From: Venturia oleaginea
Taxonomy: Eukaryota > Ascomycota > Dothideomycetes > Venturiales > Venturiaceae
Direction: 5' to 3'
Length of the DNA stretch: 64,000 nucleotides
Assembly: GCA_013176395.1 (NCBI GenBank)
Contig: JABMLP010000018.1
Location: 992,001 to 1,056,000 of the forward strand
The notes beneath the pieces are model-generated. The model worked only from the letters and a program-made list of their open reading frames with translations. It did not search any database and was not told the DNA's origin. The position numbers were made by a program, and so were the translations under genes. Positions 1 through 10,300 of the stretch are shown here, piece by piece; positions within the stretch are counted from its first letter, which is position 1, and every line of letters begins with the position of its first letter.

Positions 1-207
1 GCCTGCACTGTTAATTCGTTATCGAGACCAGACACCCAATCACCACTTGATGCACAGAGCGTAGCTGAGCAATGGTAACACGCATGATCTCATGCTGCAA
101 TATGGGCTGACATATGATTACTCACCGCGCCACAGGTTGCACGCATCAATTCAGCTCGTATAGACAGCCGCGGCTATATCTTTGGAGCATGTTATCTTCC
201 GTCATGA

Positions 208-489
208 ATGAACTTCTCTTGTTCCGATGTGCGACTACTTCCTGAACAAATTGTTCATTATGGCCGCATGCCTGCCTGGGGCCCTGGAGATGACATTGAT
301 AGACGTGTTGGAGTTTATATTGATGGACTTGCTCGATGGGTTCGTGGTAATGATGATTGGACTTTTGAGAGTGAGAGGTATTTTGGCGATGGGGGATTGG
401 AAATTCGGATTTGGAGAGAGATGGGGTTGCTGCTGAGGAGTAGGGGTATGTGCAAAGATCCGGCTAAGGCTGAATTGGGAATTGGATAA
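208..489 (+). pseudogene. 3' fragment of a class I terpene cyclase
   Basis: The 93-residue frame reads like the last exon of a fungal sesquiterpene-cyclase-type protein. It has a helix ending in WVRGNDDW followed by FESERYFG, which contains the conserved Arg-Tyr pair (residues 57-58) that contacts the diphosphate, then GLEIR and a short tail. The metal-binding motifs (DDxxD and NSE) lie upstream in this family and are not found in bases 1-207. In-frame TGA at 205-207 and the lack of any AG acceptor between 208 and the start of homology argue that this exon cannot be spliced to an upstream one as it stands. A decayed relic is the simplest reading; a gene with an unusual 5' structure continuing left of the window is the alternative. 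The assignment rests on the RY motif and its context. Confidence 0.45.
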
Positions 490-719
490 GGAGTGGGTGT
501 GTTAGCAAGATGTCGAATTGAAAGGATTAGGTGTCGTTTAGGCATATAAATTTCTTGTTGTGCGTTTGATAGGAATTAGGCAGGTGTAGATAGGTTTGAG
601 CATTATAGATCGAGGGATGTGAAATTGGACACCGATGTTCGTTGCTCTAAAACTCTTGAATGATAAGATTATAATCATAGAGTGCTCTCTCTTTATATTT
701 TGCGACTCGTCCTGACGCT

Positions 720-1825
720 TCACTCGTAGAAGACGAGACATCTCACTTCGATAGACTGTCTTCCTGGCGCATCTGTCGGAGTTTGAGGATCAATGAAGGC
801 ACTGCATCAGTTAGTTAAGTCCGTAGATGAGGTTTTGAAGGTACTCACGTGTGAGGCGTGCAACGTGCCACTCCTTTCTGACCTGAAGGCAAGCCCTCTC
901 CAAGCGAATCGAAGCACTTGATGAACATTGCCTCTTCAGGGGTCATATCCTTGTAGTAATAAAACTTATGACTGTCGTTTGGCGCGACGGAGAAGGTCTC
1001 TCCCTTGATCTCGTAACCAACTATAGATGTCTCGGAACTTGGATCTGGCAATTGTTCTTTTCCCCTATCGTCGTCGTCGTGTTGGGAATCTTGACGCTTT
1101 GGGTAGAGTAAATCCACTTTTATGAAATCCTTGGGTGAGGTGGTACGCCAATCGATTACGGCGAGTGGAAAGTCGGTTGCTGGATTTGCGATTGGTCGCC
1201 AGACGTTGATGAGTTGATATCGTCCTTTTAACAGTTCATCGGCTTCATTTGGCGGTAGATGTCTTCGAACTCGAGCTTCAGCAGCACTGGGAGTTTGATC
1301 GACATGGACTTGTTGGACTGGCTGTCTTGGTGAGGATTTTTCCCTTCGTCGAATTGTCTGCAATTATGGTTAGTTTGAGCAAGTAACATGGTGAGCCCGA
1401 CTTACATGATCAAATATCACCACCTTCTTCACGCCAGGAAGTTTTGATCGCAAGAGCTGCTCCACCTCTTCATAGTAACCCTTTCTTACAGCCTGGTCAT
1501 CTGTGAATGATTTCTCATTTGCTGAAGAATTGTAGACTGCAAAGCCCGAGGTGTTGACCGAGAATTGGTCTTCTTGCCCCCTTAAGTTCTTGACTGAGCG
1601 TTTGATTCCAGTGCGCCTGAATGAATAACCAGGCCCGTCGACTTTAGACCAAGGCTTCACGAAAGGTTCTTGGCTGTCAACGAAAGAGGTGCGATCAATG
1701 TACTCGAATGTTCCTGAAGTCATATTGAAGGCTGCTCGAGGAGAGTAGGTTGAAAAGGGTTTTCTAGATGATGAAAGTGGAAAAGGTGTGGACTTTGTGA
1801 GTAGTTGACGTTTTATTGCTTGCAT
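720..1825 (-). CDS. CmcJ/AsaB/GA4-desaturase-family oxidoreductase
   Basis: Three exons (1825-1406, 1357-849, 801-720) join to about 336 residues. Intron 1 runs from GTAAGT to CAG with branch CTAAC; intron 2 runs from GTGAGT to GCAG with branch CTAAC. The joined protein shows family marks: VVIFDHTIRRR, VHVDQT with a following RVRRHLP, INVWRPI, a YYYKDM segment and a C-terminal CTPHTAFIDP. In this family (fungal GA4 desaturase, AsaB, bacterial CmcJ) these hold the His residues expected of a 2-oxoglutarate/iron-type oxygenase, usually in secondary metabolism. The annotated start precedes the usual family start (MTSGTF) by 34 residues rich in Arg, Ser, Thr and Lys with no acidic residue, which could be a mitochondrial presequence; starting at the internal Met is the alternative. 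The exact substrate cannot be read from sequence. Confidence 0.85.
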
Positions 1826-2154
1826 AAGATGAGGCGGGCGAAGGGATTTGGTGAAGTTCGTGGTTAGTTTCCACCACCTTCGCCTCTCAGGTCTTTATAT
1901 CCCTTCGTACAGTAGAGAGTACCTATTCCCGAACTCAAATCACAATTGCGTGATGAGAAAAGGCGTCCTCGCTGACAAAATGAAAGAGTAGGTGGAAATG
2001 ACGTTGGTTTTACAAAGCAGTCTAGCCGTACAGGGGAATCGACCCGCTTCTCTATACACTTCCGAATCTGGAGAAATGTAAAACCAACCCTTGATGAGTT
2101 TCAAGATATCAGAAGAAGCCGCTCTCTAATCAATCCTCTGACCATCCACTCACC
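1826..2154. other. Intergenic, divergent promoters
   Basis: This 329-bp gap separates the oxygenase gene on the minus strand from the F-box-like gene on the plus strand. No clear TATA box and no ORF worth calling are visible. Confidence 0.5.
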
Positions 2155-2787
2155 ATGTCCGGGTCATTTCCCTTCCTGAACCTTCCTCGGGAATTACGGG
2201 ATGAGATATACTCCCACCTGTACTCCAGCCACGAACATCACTACGTCTCCTATCGGAGTGCCTGGTCTCTACCAGACCAAAGAGCCATACCGGAACGAAG
2301 CTACTCTCCATCCCTCAAAGCCGCCCTGTCCCTCAATCTAGCATGTAAACAACTTCACGAGGAGACAGAAGAGCTCTTAGACCAAGCCAAACAACATCTC
2401 ACCGTCCACTTCCAAGTCCTCAACCGCGAGGATGCAGCCGCATTTACTCTCCTCGCCTCCAATATACAACGACTTTACCCTACTCTCTCCATACTGAGGA
2501 TTACTTGGAACATAAGCGGCGAATACACGTCTATCTTGGAGCTGATACCACGGCATATGTACAGAATCAAAGCTCTAGAGATAGAATGCATCGATCGGCT
2601 GAATACACCAAGTTTCTTCAGGGATGCTCATACACTTACTGCGACGAGGGTCAACGGGAGCTTTGTGTACATGACGAAGACGGTGGGGTCGCTGGTTTTG
2701 AAAGAGACTAGGCATATTATTGATGGGCGGATTACGACGGGGGTCTATCATAGTGCCTATGTGCTGAGATTCGAGTCGGATGATTAG
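2155..2787 (+). CDS. F-box-like hypothetical protein
   Basis: A single uninterrupted exon encodes 210 residues beginning MSGSFPFLNLPRELRDEIY. The LNLPRELRDEIYSHLY segment at residues 8-23 is the F-box-like motif found at the N-terminus of many Pezizomycotina proteins, where LPxE[LI]R starts helix 1 and the following I/Y/L positions are hydrophobic. The remainder is a mixed helical region (ALSLNLACKQLHEE near residues 60-75) common to the same uncharacterised proteins, in which it follows the motif. There is no signal peptide or membrane segment. The start is the first ATG after a stop and has a good CACC context. F-box-like proteins recruit substrates to SCF ligases, but for this fungal group that role is inferred, not shown. 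It is not obviously part of the shorter LPxE family at 40-52 kb, though the motif is shared. Confidence 0.7.
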   Translation: MSGSFPFLNLPRELRDEIYSHLYSSHEHHYVSYRSAWSLPDQRAIPERSYSPSLKAALSLNLACKQLHEETEELLDQAKQHLTVHFQVLNREDAAAFTLLASNIQRLYPTLSILRITWNISGEYTSILELIPRHMYRIKALEIECIDRLNTPSFFRDAHTLTATRVNGSFVYMTKTVGSLVLKETRHIIDGRITTGVYHSAYVLRFESDD

Positions 2788-3748
2788 GACAGACTTTCCT
2801 GGGAAAGGGCATGACGTCGAACAAAGAAATCAGATTTCGCTGTCTGTGTGAAGATGGGCACGACATCCTGTTCAACTAATGGACGTATATCATCTGAACA
2901 TGATACGTTGGATTACGACCTGGCATCTATCTTCTGGAATGTGTGTATGAACATTCAGGATCAAGGGTTCTCGTCTTAATGGCTCTTCATCGTGGTATCG
3001 CCATAAATCAACCATGACGAAGCCAGCCACGATGATATTTGGCAAACTTAGAACAAACTTTCTCCTCCTCTTGAAGCAAGGCTTCCTACCGACACCAAGA
3101 CCAGCACCAGCTGTCACTATCCTTGTAGTACATGTCAACAATTGCCTTGCCACCACTTCTCGCCGAGACACGTGCGACTATTTCGAGTGCTCCACTATAT
3201 TTCGCGGTGACCTCTTTAAATGGGAACCATCGATCTTCTGTCTTACGAAGAGAACTCAAAATTGAAAACAACCCTCCACCGGAGGATAGTTGGCGATCAA
3301 CTCTGGTATAACAATATGCAAACTGTTGGAAATCCATAGCACCAATATCTGGTTACGAACCTTCGAAACCAAGAACATCTTGAGATTCACGAGTTTTAGA
3401 AGGGGTGTGAATGTTTCCACTATTTTCAAGCTCCTAATTTTGGGTTATGCCATGAGGTTGGTTTTGTGGTAGAGTTCTGGACGGGGTGATGGAAGATTGA
3501 TAAGGGAGGTTGTCTCGCTAAGGATATGAGGCCTTTTCCATTGCTCAATGTAGTTGATGCTGAGCTTGTGACTGCACATGAGCACAAGAGCAGTCCGGCG
3601 GACGTCCACAGAAGGGCAAAGAGGTACTTCTTTGATATGTCGACTGAGAGTGCGCAACAATAACGGACCACGTTTAGAAAACCCTTGGGTGTGGAGACAT
3701 ATCAACAAGACAAAGAGCAAGAGCATCACAAGGTTACATACTGGCAGG
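2788..3748. other. Intergenic region with faint minus-strand coding signal
   Basis: No complete gene is supported. On the minus strand, 3337-3086 gives a fragment (CYTRVDRQLSSGGGLFSI followed by a KEVTAKYSGALEIVARVS stretch) that reads more like protein than noise, and the adjacent frames above 3337 and below 3170 stay open. They cannot be joined with convincing splice sites, so this could be a decayed gene. Confidence 0.3.
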
Positions 3749-3756
3749 CATAAAAG
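3749..3756 (+). promoter_or_regulatory. TATA-like box of proline-rich paralogue 1
   Basis: CATAAAAG lies 122 bp upstream of the ATG at 3871. The second paralogue has TATAAAAG 137 bp upstream of its ATG, so the spacing is conserved between the two copies. Confidence 0.45.
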
Positions 3757-3870
3757 AATCACCTTTTCCTTCACAATTTCTATTCACAACAAGCATTCAT
3801 ACACGTTACAATCATCCTACAATCAAAGACTCATCCAAACAAAATCAGAAATTCACTTGACATCATCACA

Positions 3871-4463
3871 ATGAAAGATCTTTCCTCCCCATACCATGCC
3901 GACGTGAAACTCCATCCCCATCCCCAGATTCCGGACCACAAGACCGAGAAGACCCACCCCCACGCATCCCAAAACCAGACCCCGACCCAGACTACATCTT
4001 CGATACAATGGATCTCCCAGCTCCAGGGGATAGAGAGAGGCCACCGCATACTCCAAGCCTGGAAATTGATCCGGATGATGACATATCCTCAAGGTGAGTG
4101 CGCATTTCCTCAAGAGGAATGCGTATATCCTCAAAGGGAGTGCGCATTTCCTTAGGGGAGTACGTATATCCTTAAGGTGAGTGCGCATATCCTTAAGGTG
4201 AGTGCGCATATCCTCAAGGTAAGTGCGCATAGGACTATATAGGTAGGTAAAAGAGGATGAAGCTTATGCGCAGCTTCACACACGAAAACGCCGGAGCCGG
4301 AGCCTGATTATGTTTTTGATGGGTTGAGTAGGTTGGGGGATAGTGATGGGGATGGGATCCTGTGGCTGATATTCCGTTGCTGCCGAGACCTAAGACGTCT
4401 GAGGATTGCGGGGTTTGTACGGTGGCTTTTGTGGTGAGGAGGGGACTTGTTTGTGTTGTTTAG
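3871..4463 (+). pseudogene. Proline-rich small protein, broken paralogue 1
   Basis: The start ATGAAAGAT matches the intact paralogue at 5450 (both begin MKD). After about ten codons the coding signal moves to another frame, in which a clear proline/aspartate-rich reading appears (RETPSPSPDSGP, then PDPDPDYIFDTMDLPAPGD, then IDPDDDISS) ending at a perfect splice donor at 4093. Beyond the minisatellite a second exon-like stretch begins after GCAG near 4272 and reads PEPEPDYVFDG, then DSDGDG; a further frame change leads to a tail ending RRGLVCVV and a stop at 4461-4463. The paralogue tail ends RRENVCVA. At least one and probably two single-base frame changes break the gene. The protein is of unknown function, with no signal peptide. 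Confidence 0.5.
4083..4228 (+). repeat. 21-bp minisatellite, seven copies
   Basis: Seven tandem units of 21 bp (one of 20 bp) occupy this stretch. The consensus includes CTCAAGGTGAGTGCGC, so each good unit carries a textbook 5' splice site (AAG before GTGAGT). Units 1, 5 and 6 have GTGAGT and unit 7 has GTAAGT; units 2-4 have diverged. The first unit overlaps the last codons of the exon described for the proline-rich paralogue. Because the unit is a multiple of three, both strands stay open across it. Confidence 0.95.
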
Positions 4464-5312
4464 ATGGTGAGGATCTAGGGAATGTAAGGGGGTTTGTGAG
4501 GAGAGATCATGGTGGATGGCGGTGCTTGGGTTGTGGGATATGGATTTGTTGACTGATTTTTCATTCTTTATTTTTGTTGTTATGGCGAATGGAGCTTCCG
4601 CTTGTGGAATTTGAATATATATTTTTGATTTCCTAATGTATGGCGAATGGCTAATGGTGTTTCGGCTTTGGCAATTGAATATATAGCCATAGGCGTATCA
4701 AAATTGAATAAATGGAGAGTTTTCTGAATGCTTTAGATCTAGAGTAAGGTCCATGGAAAGATGACTGTGCAAAGTCTGGTGAGGTGTTGAACACAGTGTT
4801 TGAACTCGACCTTAAGCCATTGATGGAAATGACGGTTACTGTATTTTTTCATGGCTCGGCCATGATTCGAGTCTACATTTCAGACAATGATATCGGGAGA
4901 CATGCTGCCAAGGTAAAACGTTGTCAGCGAGCGCTACCCATCGGCTCCTTGGTAAAACGCGATAAGAAAACAAGGCAAAGATAATACAAATGTGCTAAGT
5001 TGGCATCTCTCCAGAAGAGCCAATTGCCCTACTTGGCAAAACCGTTGTCGCTCGTCAAAGAAACATAGGCTCTTCTCCAATTAGGTATCGATGCCTCTAG
5101 TTCCGGTGACAAGCGAGGAGGGTGAAGGAAGAACGACAAACCCCTTTCCACGCTGAACACCTATCTGGCGAGGTTGCGAAAAAGCTGTTGACTGTGTATT
5201 TTCAGAAGCTATGGACCACGTTGGTTTATTCTACAGGCTCTGGGAGAAGACTCATACGGATAAGAAAATGAGTAATATAAGCAAGGTGTGAAGTATTGCA
5301 ATATCTTGAAGG
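4464..5312. other. Intergenic, AT-rich with a local duplication
   Basis: No supported gene. Around 4580-4690 two imperfect copies of a segment containing TATGGCGAATGG and GAATATATA occur about 60-90 bp apart, and the region may be 3' flank of the broken paralogue. A 66-codon ORF at 4784-4984 has no recognisable features. Confidence 0.5.
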
Positions 5313-5320
5313 TATAAAAG
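5313..5320 (+). promoter_or_regulatory. TATA box of proline-rich paralogue 2
   Basis: A consensus TATAAAAG lies 137 bp upstream of the ATG at 5450, in the same relative position as the box upstream of the broken paralogue. Confidence 0.6.
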
Positions 5321-5449
5321 AGCCTCCCCGGTACGCATTTGAGGATTCATTAGCATCAACAAGAATTAAAAACAATTCAGCAATAAAACGAACGATCAAG
5401 ACTTACCACCACGAGTACAACCTGGAAGAATACTTCGATACCTATCACC

Positions 5450-5910
5450 ATGAAAGACATCACCAATGTTCCTGCGCGTGATCCCAGTCCTCCGGGATAT
5501 CCGCCATTTCCTACACCACCACCCCCATCGGCTCCAGCTTCTGAGGATGTAGTCTCATTGGGACGAGACAGTTCTCCTACGCCTTCGGTTCCTTCGCCGC
5601 CAGGCCCACGGTCCGAAACACCAGACAATGATATGCTGGACAGCGATGGCGATGGAATTCCACCACCGAGTTACCCTTCGCCACCTGCCCCTCGCCCCGA
5701 CAATCCAGATGAAGCTGAGAATATTCGTCAAGCAAGTCGTACACCAACACCACCTCCTCCTCCCCAACGCCAAGTCCAGAACCAGATAGTGACGAGGCTA
5801 CCTTTGCAAGAGATATTCGGAAGATGAGTCGCACTCCACTGCCGCCGAGTCTAAAAAGTGACCAAGCTGAGTTTTTGGTAGCGAGAAGGGAGAATGTTTG
5901 TGTTGCTTAG
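5450..5910 (+). CDS. Proline-rich small protein, paralogue 2
   Basis: The protein starts MKDITNVPARDPSPPGYPP and is dominated by P, S, D and E, with repeated blocks such as PSPPGPRSETPDNDMLDSDGDG and PSYPSPPAPRPDN. The first frame ends at 5827, but from about 5780 another frame carries the better continuation (QPDSDEATFARDIRKMS, then PLPPSLKSDQAEFLVARRENVCVA, stop at 5908-5910), and its tail matches that of the broken paralogue upstream. A short intron from GTACAC at 5739 to CCAG at 5779 (41 nt) restores the frame and gives 139 residues; a one-base slip in the CCTCCTCCTCCCC run is the alternative. The protein is likely disordered and cytosolic; function is unknown. The intact promoter with a TATA box suggests regulated expression. 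Confidence 0.5.
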
Positions 5911-6280
5911 ACCGTGAGGGGGTATTGATGTTTGGAGGATCTGGGAGGATGCGATGTGGTGGCATGCTGGGGTGGTAACGGTTTGATAATCTTTCTTTAG
6001 GTTGCAACGGTTTGCTTTGGTGATTGATTTTGGCGATAGACTTGGACAGGTTGTTTTAGCGAGTAGACTCGAGGTGGCAGTTGCTGTCGGGCCTGGTTTT
6101 GTAAGAGTAATTGGTAGCAGGCCAGGGTAGATAGACGGAATATGTTTTTTGATTCTTAGTAAGACTTTGGTTTTTGTTGCAACGCATGTTTCCTGGGTGA
6201 CCAGAAAATTCCAGTCATCGATCTTGATCTCAAGTGGGGTGTTTTGTATGAGATTGCTTTGGATTGACTAAACCTGGTAC
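5911..6280. other. Intergenic, convergent 3' flanks
   Basis: A 370-bp gap between the stop of the proline-rich gene and the stop of the CENP-H-like gene. It is T-rich on the plus strand. No other feature is seen. Confidence 0.5.
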
Positions 6281-7090
6281 TCAGCCTAGCTCGTCCTCCT
6301 CATCCAGAACTAGACGCAGCAACTTTGGATCATTGGCCCAATTCACACCACTCCCAGCCACGATACCAGCGACCAGGCTCTTCATGGTCCTCCATTCTAT
6401 TCTGGCCTTCTTGACTTCTTCTTCCAGTTTTTCCAGCTGTTTGCACAATCTTGCATCTTCTACTTCTTCAACCTTTTCGGCCTTCAACTCGTTGGCAAGT
6501 TCTAACATTTCACGTGCTAGCTTCTTGTTCTCGGCAATCGCTTGAATATTCTCTCGTTCTAGTGTTGCGAGGCGTGAGTTGGCGGACCGAAGCTTGGTGG
6601 ATAGAACGCTGTGGACCATTGATAAGGTGTCGCGCTCGACGATGAGTGGGAGCAATCTTCTTTCGAACTCTGTAGCATCTTTGCCTGAGTGGACTGCTTT
6701 GAGGACCGGGTCGGTGATTGCGACATTTTGAATTATCTGGTTTCTTAGGCTATACTTGGAACGCGCTTCGAGGAGTTCACGTTCTGCCTTCTTGATTTCT
6801 GCTTGGACTTCTTCGTCGGAGAGCGTTGGGACGTCTGCATCGTGCCGTCGTCCTGGAGCGAAAGTCAGAACTGTCAAGGCTATATACGAGACTCAGCGCG
6901 TACTGGCAATCTGGGCCTTCAACAGGTTAAGCTCGAGTCGTATCTCTTCCTCCTGGTCCCATAGTTGCAATATTTGCTCTTCGCGCCGGTTGAAGGCGAA
7001 CGCGTCTGTCGCAGGCGATTTGACCAGATGCTCGAGATGTTCCAGACTGAACCCTTGCTCTTGTGATGGCGCCATATCCATGGTGTCCAT
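6281..7090 (-). CDS. CENP-H-like kinetochore protein
   Basis: Two exons (7090-6904 and 6852-6281) flank a 51-nt intron with donor GTACGC, branch TTCTGAC and acceptor CTCCAG; the joined product is 252 residues. The N-terminal third contains ILQLWDQEEEIRLELNLLKAQ, the middle is a long charged coiled coil (residues about 80-205), and the C-terminus reads GIVAGSGVNWANDPKLLRLVL, a segment characteristic of the CENP-H family (Fta3 in fission yeast). CENP-H is part of the inner-kinetochore CCAN network that links centromeric chromatin to the outer kinetochore. The ORF alone would suggest a 33-nt intron; the 51-nt version has the better branch point. Shared 300-bp promoter region with ATG11, in divergent orientation. 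Confidence 0.75.
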
Positions 7091-7390
7091 GTCTTCAGAT
7101 GACTTGTATAGTCATTGGATGCTCCTCCGTGTCTTCAGCGTGATGGGTGTCGCGTGAAATACTCGGAATATTTAATTACACGGTATATGCAGGGCCGAAC
7201 ACACGTTATACCTAGTTAATCCTAGCATCCCCATCTTCTTAGAGCCCGAGCCCGAGACCCAAGGCTCCGTCAACTCTCATAATAACAACAACAACAACAA
7301 CAAGAACTACTCCAATACAATACAATACACTACACCACCCGACACTCTGGCAAATAGACTCTCCCGCAAAGGGAGCCAGCGGAGGAGGGG
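7091..7390. promoter_or_regulatory. Bidirectional promoter between CENP-H-like gene and ATG11
   Basis: 300 bp separates two divergent start codons. It contains an (AAC)6 run at about 7284-7303, followed by TACAA repeats close to the ATG11 start, probably within its 5' leader. No TATA box is evident. Confidence 0.5.
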
Positions 7391-10300
7391 ATGTCACTCC
7401 GAATTTACATCATCCCAACTGGCGATTCCATCCAGAGCTCTGGTCCTCCGCCTACCTCTCTCGAGCGTCTGCGCTTGTGGGTCGCTGAAGCTACCAGTAT
7501 CCCGACCCACGATCAGATACTGCTTACTCCAAAGGGGAGACATGTAAAGCTACAGACCTTACTTACCGAGGTTTGTATCACTCTTTGGAAATTCAAAAAT
7601 CATGTACTGACATATTATCCCAGACCGAGCTCTATCTTTACGACCGCGAGCTCTTCACCGTCTCGAATGCCAAAGATGCCGTCCCCCTCTCTCCTCTTCC
7701 CGAACCTTGGTCTCCAGAAGACTTTCCAGATACCTTGTCCAATCAGAACAGCCTGAAATCATGGCAGACCCTTTTCAAGGAGCGTCGCAAATGGGCCACG
7801 GAAATCTTTCACACGTGCAAGGCGATTGGCGACACAGCTGGCGATTACATTGCGAAGAGGGCCGTTATAGATCAAGGATTGCGAATAGCTACCTTGACTC
7901 ATGAGGGTCACATGCGGACCTTGGAGCAGAAGTACGCAGAAGGCAAGGCATGGTTGGAAGAGATATCCAGAGAGACGCCGACAGATTCGCAAGCATGGGA
8001 GGACAATCTCGCAAAAGTCGATTCGGTTCCTGCGATACCTGGATTCGGCCCCTTCTTTGGAGTCACAGAGAATATCGGTCGTAAATATCCAGGCAAGAGG
8101 CCAGCAGATGAGTTGACTCTCGCTTCTTTCATCGACAGGACGGTAACGGCCAAGGCTGTGACGGAAAGCCAGAATATCTTGGACAAATTTCACGGTCAAC
8201 TCCAAGGATGTAGCTTATCCATCGAGAGGATGGGATTACAATACGAAGAGCTGATGAAGGAGCTGGACACGAGCCAAAGTCAATCTCTCAGGGACGACCC
8301 AGAAGAGCCCAGTCGGCAGCTACAGGAAGTGCAGGTTATTGCAAATAAGATTGCTGCGGATTGCGAGCATGTTCTGGGATTGAACAACGATCCAAAAGCG
8401 CTGGCACAAGCTTCCAAGATTGCATTACTCCACACCAAGAATTTTTGCCCTAGTCTGCGTGAATGTGCAAAGGAAATGGATGATTTGTTGAAGCATGTCG
8501 TAGAACAAAACAACGCTACTGTGCAGCGAGCGCTCCAGAATCTCCAGACAATAGCCAGTATCGAGTCCTCGCTCGCTGCAGTAACTAGGGATCTCTCCTC
8601 TTTGCAGATTCCAGACGAAAGCATCGCGGCGTTTGATCGGGTATCCTTAGTCGGAAGACTTCCCCTCGTATATGGGTCCCTTTTGCTCGAAGCGACGCGG
8701 CGGAAGGAGTGGGTCGAAAAGATGAAGCACGATTCTGCGGCCCTTGCTGAAGAACTTGCAGGGTATCAAGAAGAAGAACAGAAGAGAAGGAAGAGATGGT
8801 TCAAAGGTGTTAACGATGTGATAGGCGAGGAGGCAGAAGGCAAGGTCTTAGGTGTGGAGATCAACCTCAAAGGTGAAGATCATCCCTGGCCGGATGTCTC
8901 GCGTCAGGATCTTGATGATTACATGAAGCACCTACAAGGAGTCGGCGATATGGAAAGTACAGTCGAATCTCTAGAGCAAATGATCAGAGATCTCGACAGA
9001 CCTACAAAGCAGCAAGTCAAACGCGCCAAGGCATTCAAAATGGGCAGCATTCACGAGGCGGGATTCGGAAAGGGCTCGTTGATGATTCGTGGCGATGATG
9101 AAGTCCGCCTTATCAAAGAAGCAAATCTCAAACTTGAAGAAGAAGCCAGGGGCCACAAGAGCAGGATCCGCAAGTTGGAAGATCTACTGCATCGTCAAAG
9201 TCATGTAAATCGCCTATCAATGCTGAATGGGTCACAGAATTCTCCATTCGCAGAGCCGACCACACCAATCACGGAGGCTGATCGCCAGTTGCACGCAGGT
9301 TCGTCCCGGCCTCACGATAGTATGTCAAGAAGGTCATCAATCGCTTCGCGTCGTTTTTCATCAAATATACCGAAGGAAGACAGGGAGATGCTACGTCGGG
9401 TCCTTCAATTAGAATCCGAACTTTCCTCTGAAAAGGAGGCACGTGCAGCTCTTACGAAGACCGCTGCAGCACGGCGGGCATCCGATGAGACCGCTCTTCG
9501 ACAGATTGAGGAGGCAAACTCTACCAAGAAGGATCTCATGGAGAATATGGAAGCGTTGCAGAGAGAGTTTGCAGACGAGCGCCGATCTCTGGAAGATGAG
9601 CTCAGCAAATACAAGCTCAAGGTCGAAGAGATGGAGGATGAGCTTGACAGATTGCTGGGCAGTCGCGACAATGAACGGACGGGCATTGATGTTAAAGTGC
9701 AAAGCCTCGTTGCGGAGCTGGAACAACTACGCCAAGATGGTGCCGAGGACCTGCGAAAAGCAGAGAATCGTGCCAACACTTTCGAGGCCGCGTTCAACCG
9801 ACGCGAGGAACTTGACTCTGAGCGGGACATTGTGCTCAAAGGGGTATACTCATCGCTTACAGAGCAGCCTGTTCCTGAAGACCCCTCGAAGGTGGTGTCT
9901 GACTTGGAAGAGCTCGCTCAACGATCCGCAAATCATGTGAGAGAGCTGTCGCAGGCGGTTTCTCTGGCAAAGTCAGAGAATAAGAACATCCAATCTTTGC
10001 TTGAAAGTCAACGCAACGACAACTCGAATTTGGAGACGAAGCTAGAGGAACAAGAAGATCACATGCGTTCCGTCCGGGAAGAACTGGTATCAGAGAAGGA
10101 GAAGGCGTCCTCGCTTACTTCTGAGCTTGAGAATGAACGAGAACATCTCAAGGATCTACGCACTAAGTTTGCAGAAGGAGAGACTGGCTCGGATTCTTTG
10201 CGACAGCGCATTGAAGAGGAGCAGGCTAAAGTCAGCGACTTGTCTGCAAAGCTCGCCGAAGCTCGATCACACATCAATGGTCTGGATGTCGAGCTGTTGT

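Noticed and set aside
3445..3774. 109-codon minus-strand ORF
   Set aside because: Leu/Val-rich reading without start context, family or splice support; it covers the TATA region of the next gene.
4083..4228. Regular short repeats as a possible CRISPR array
   Set aside because: Units are directly adjacent with no unique spacers, and the genome is fungal; this is a minisatellite.
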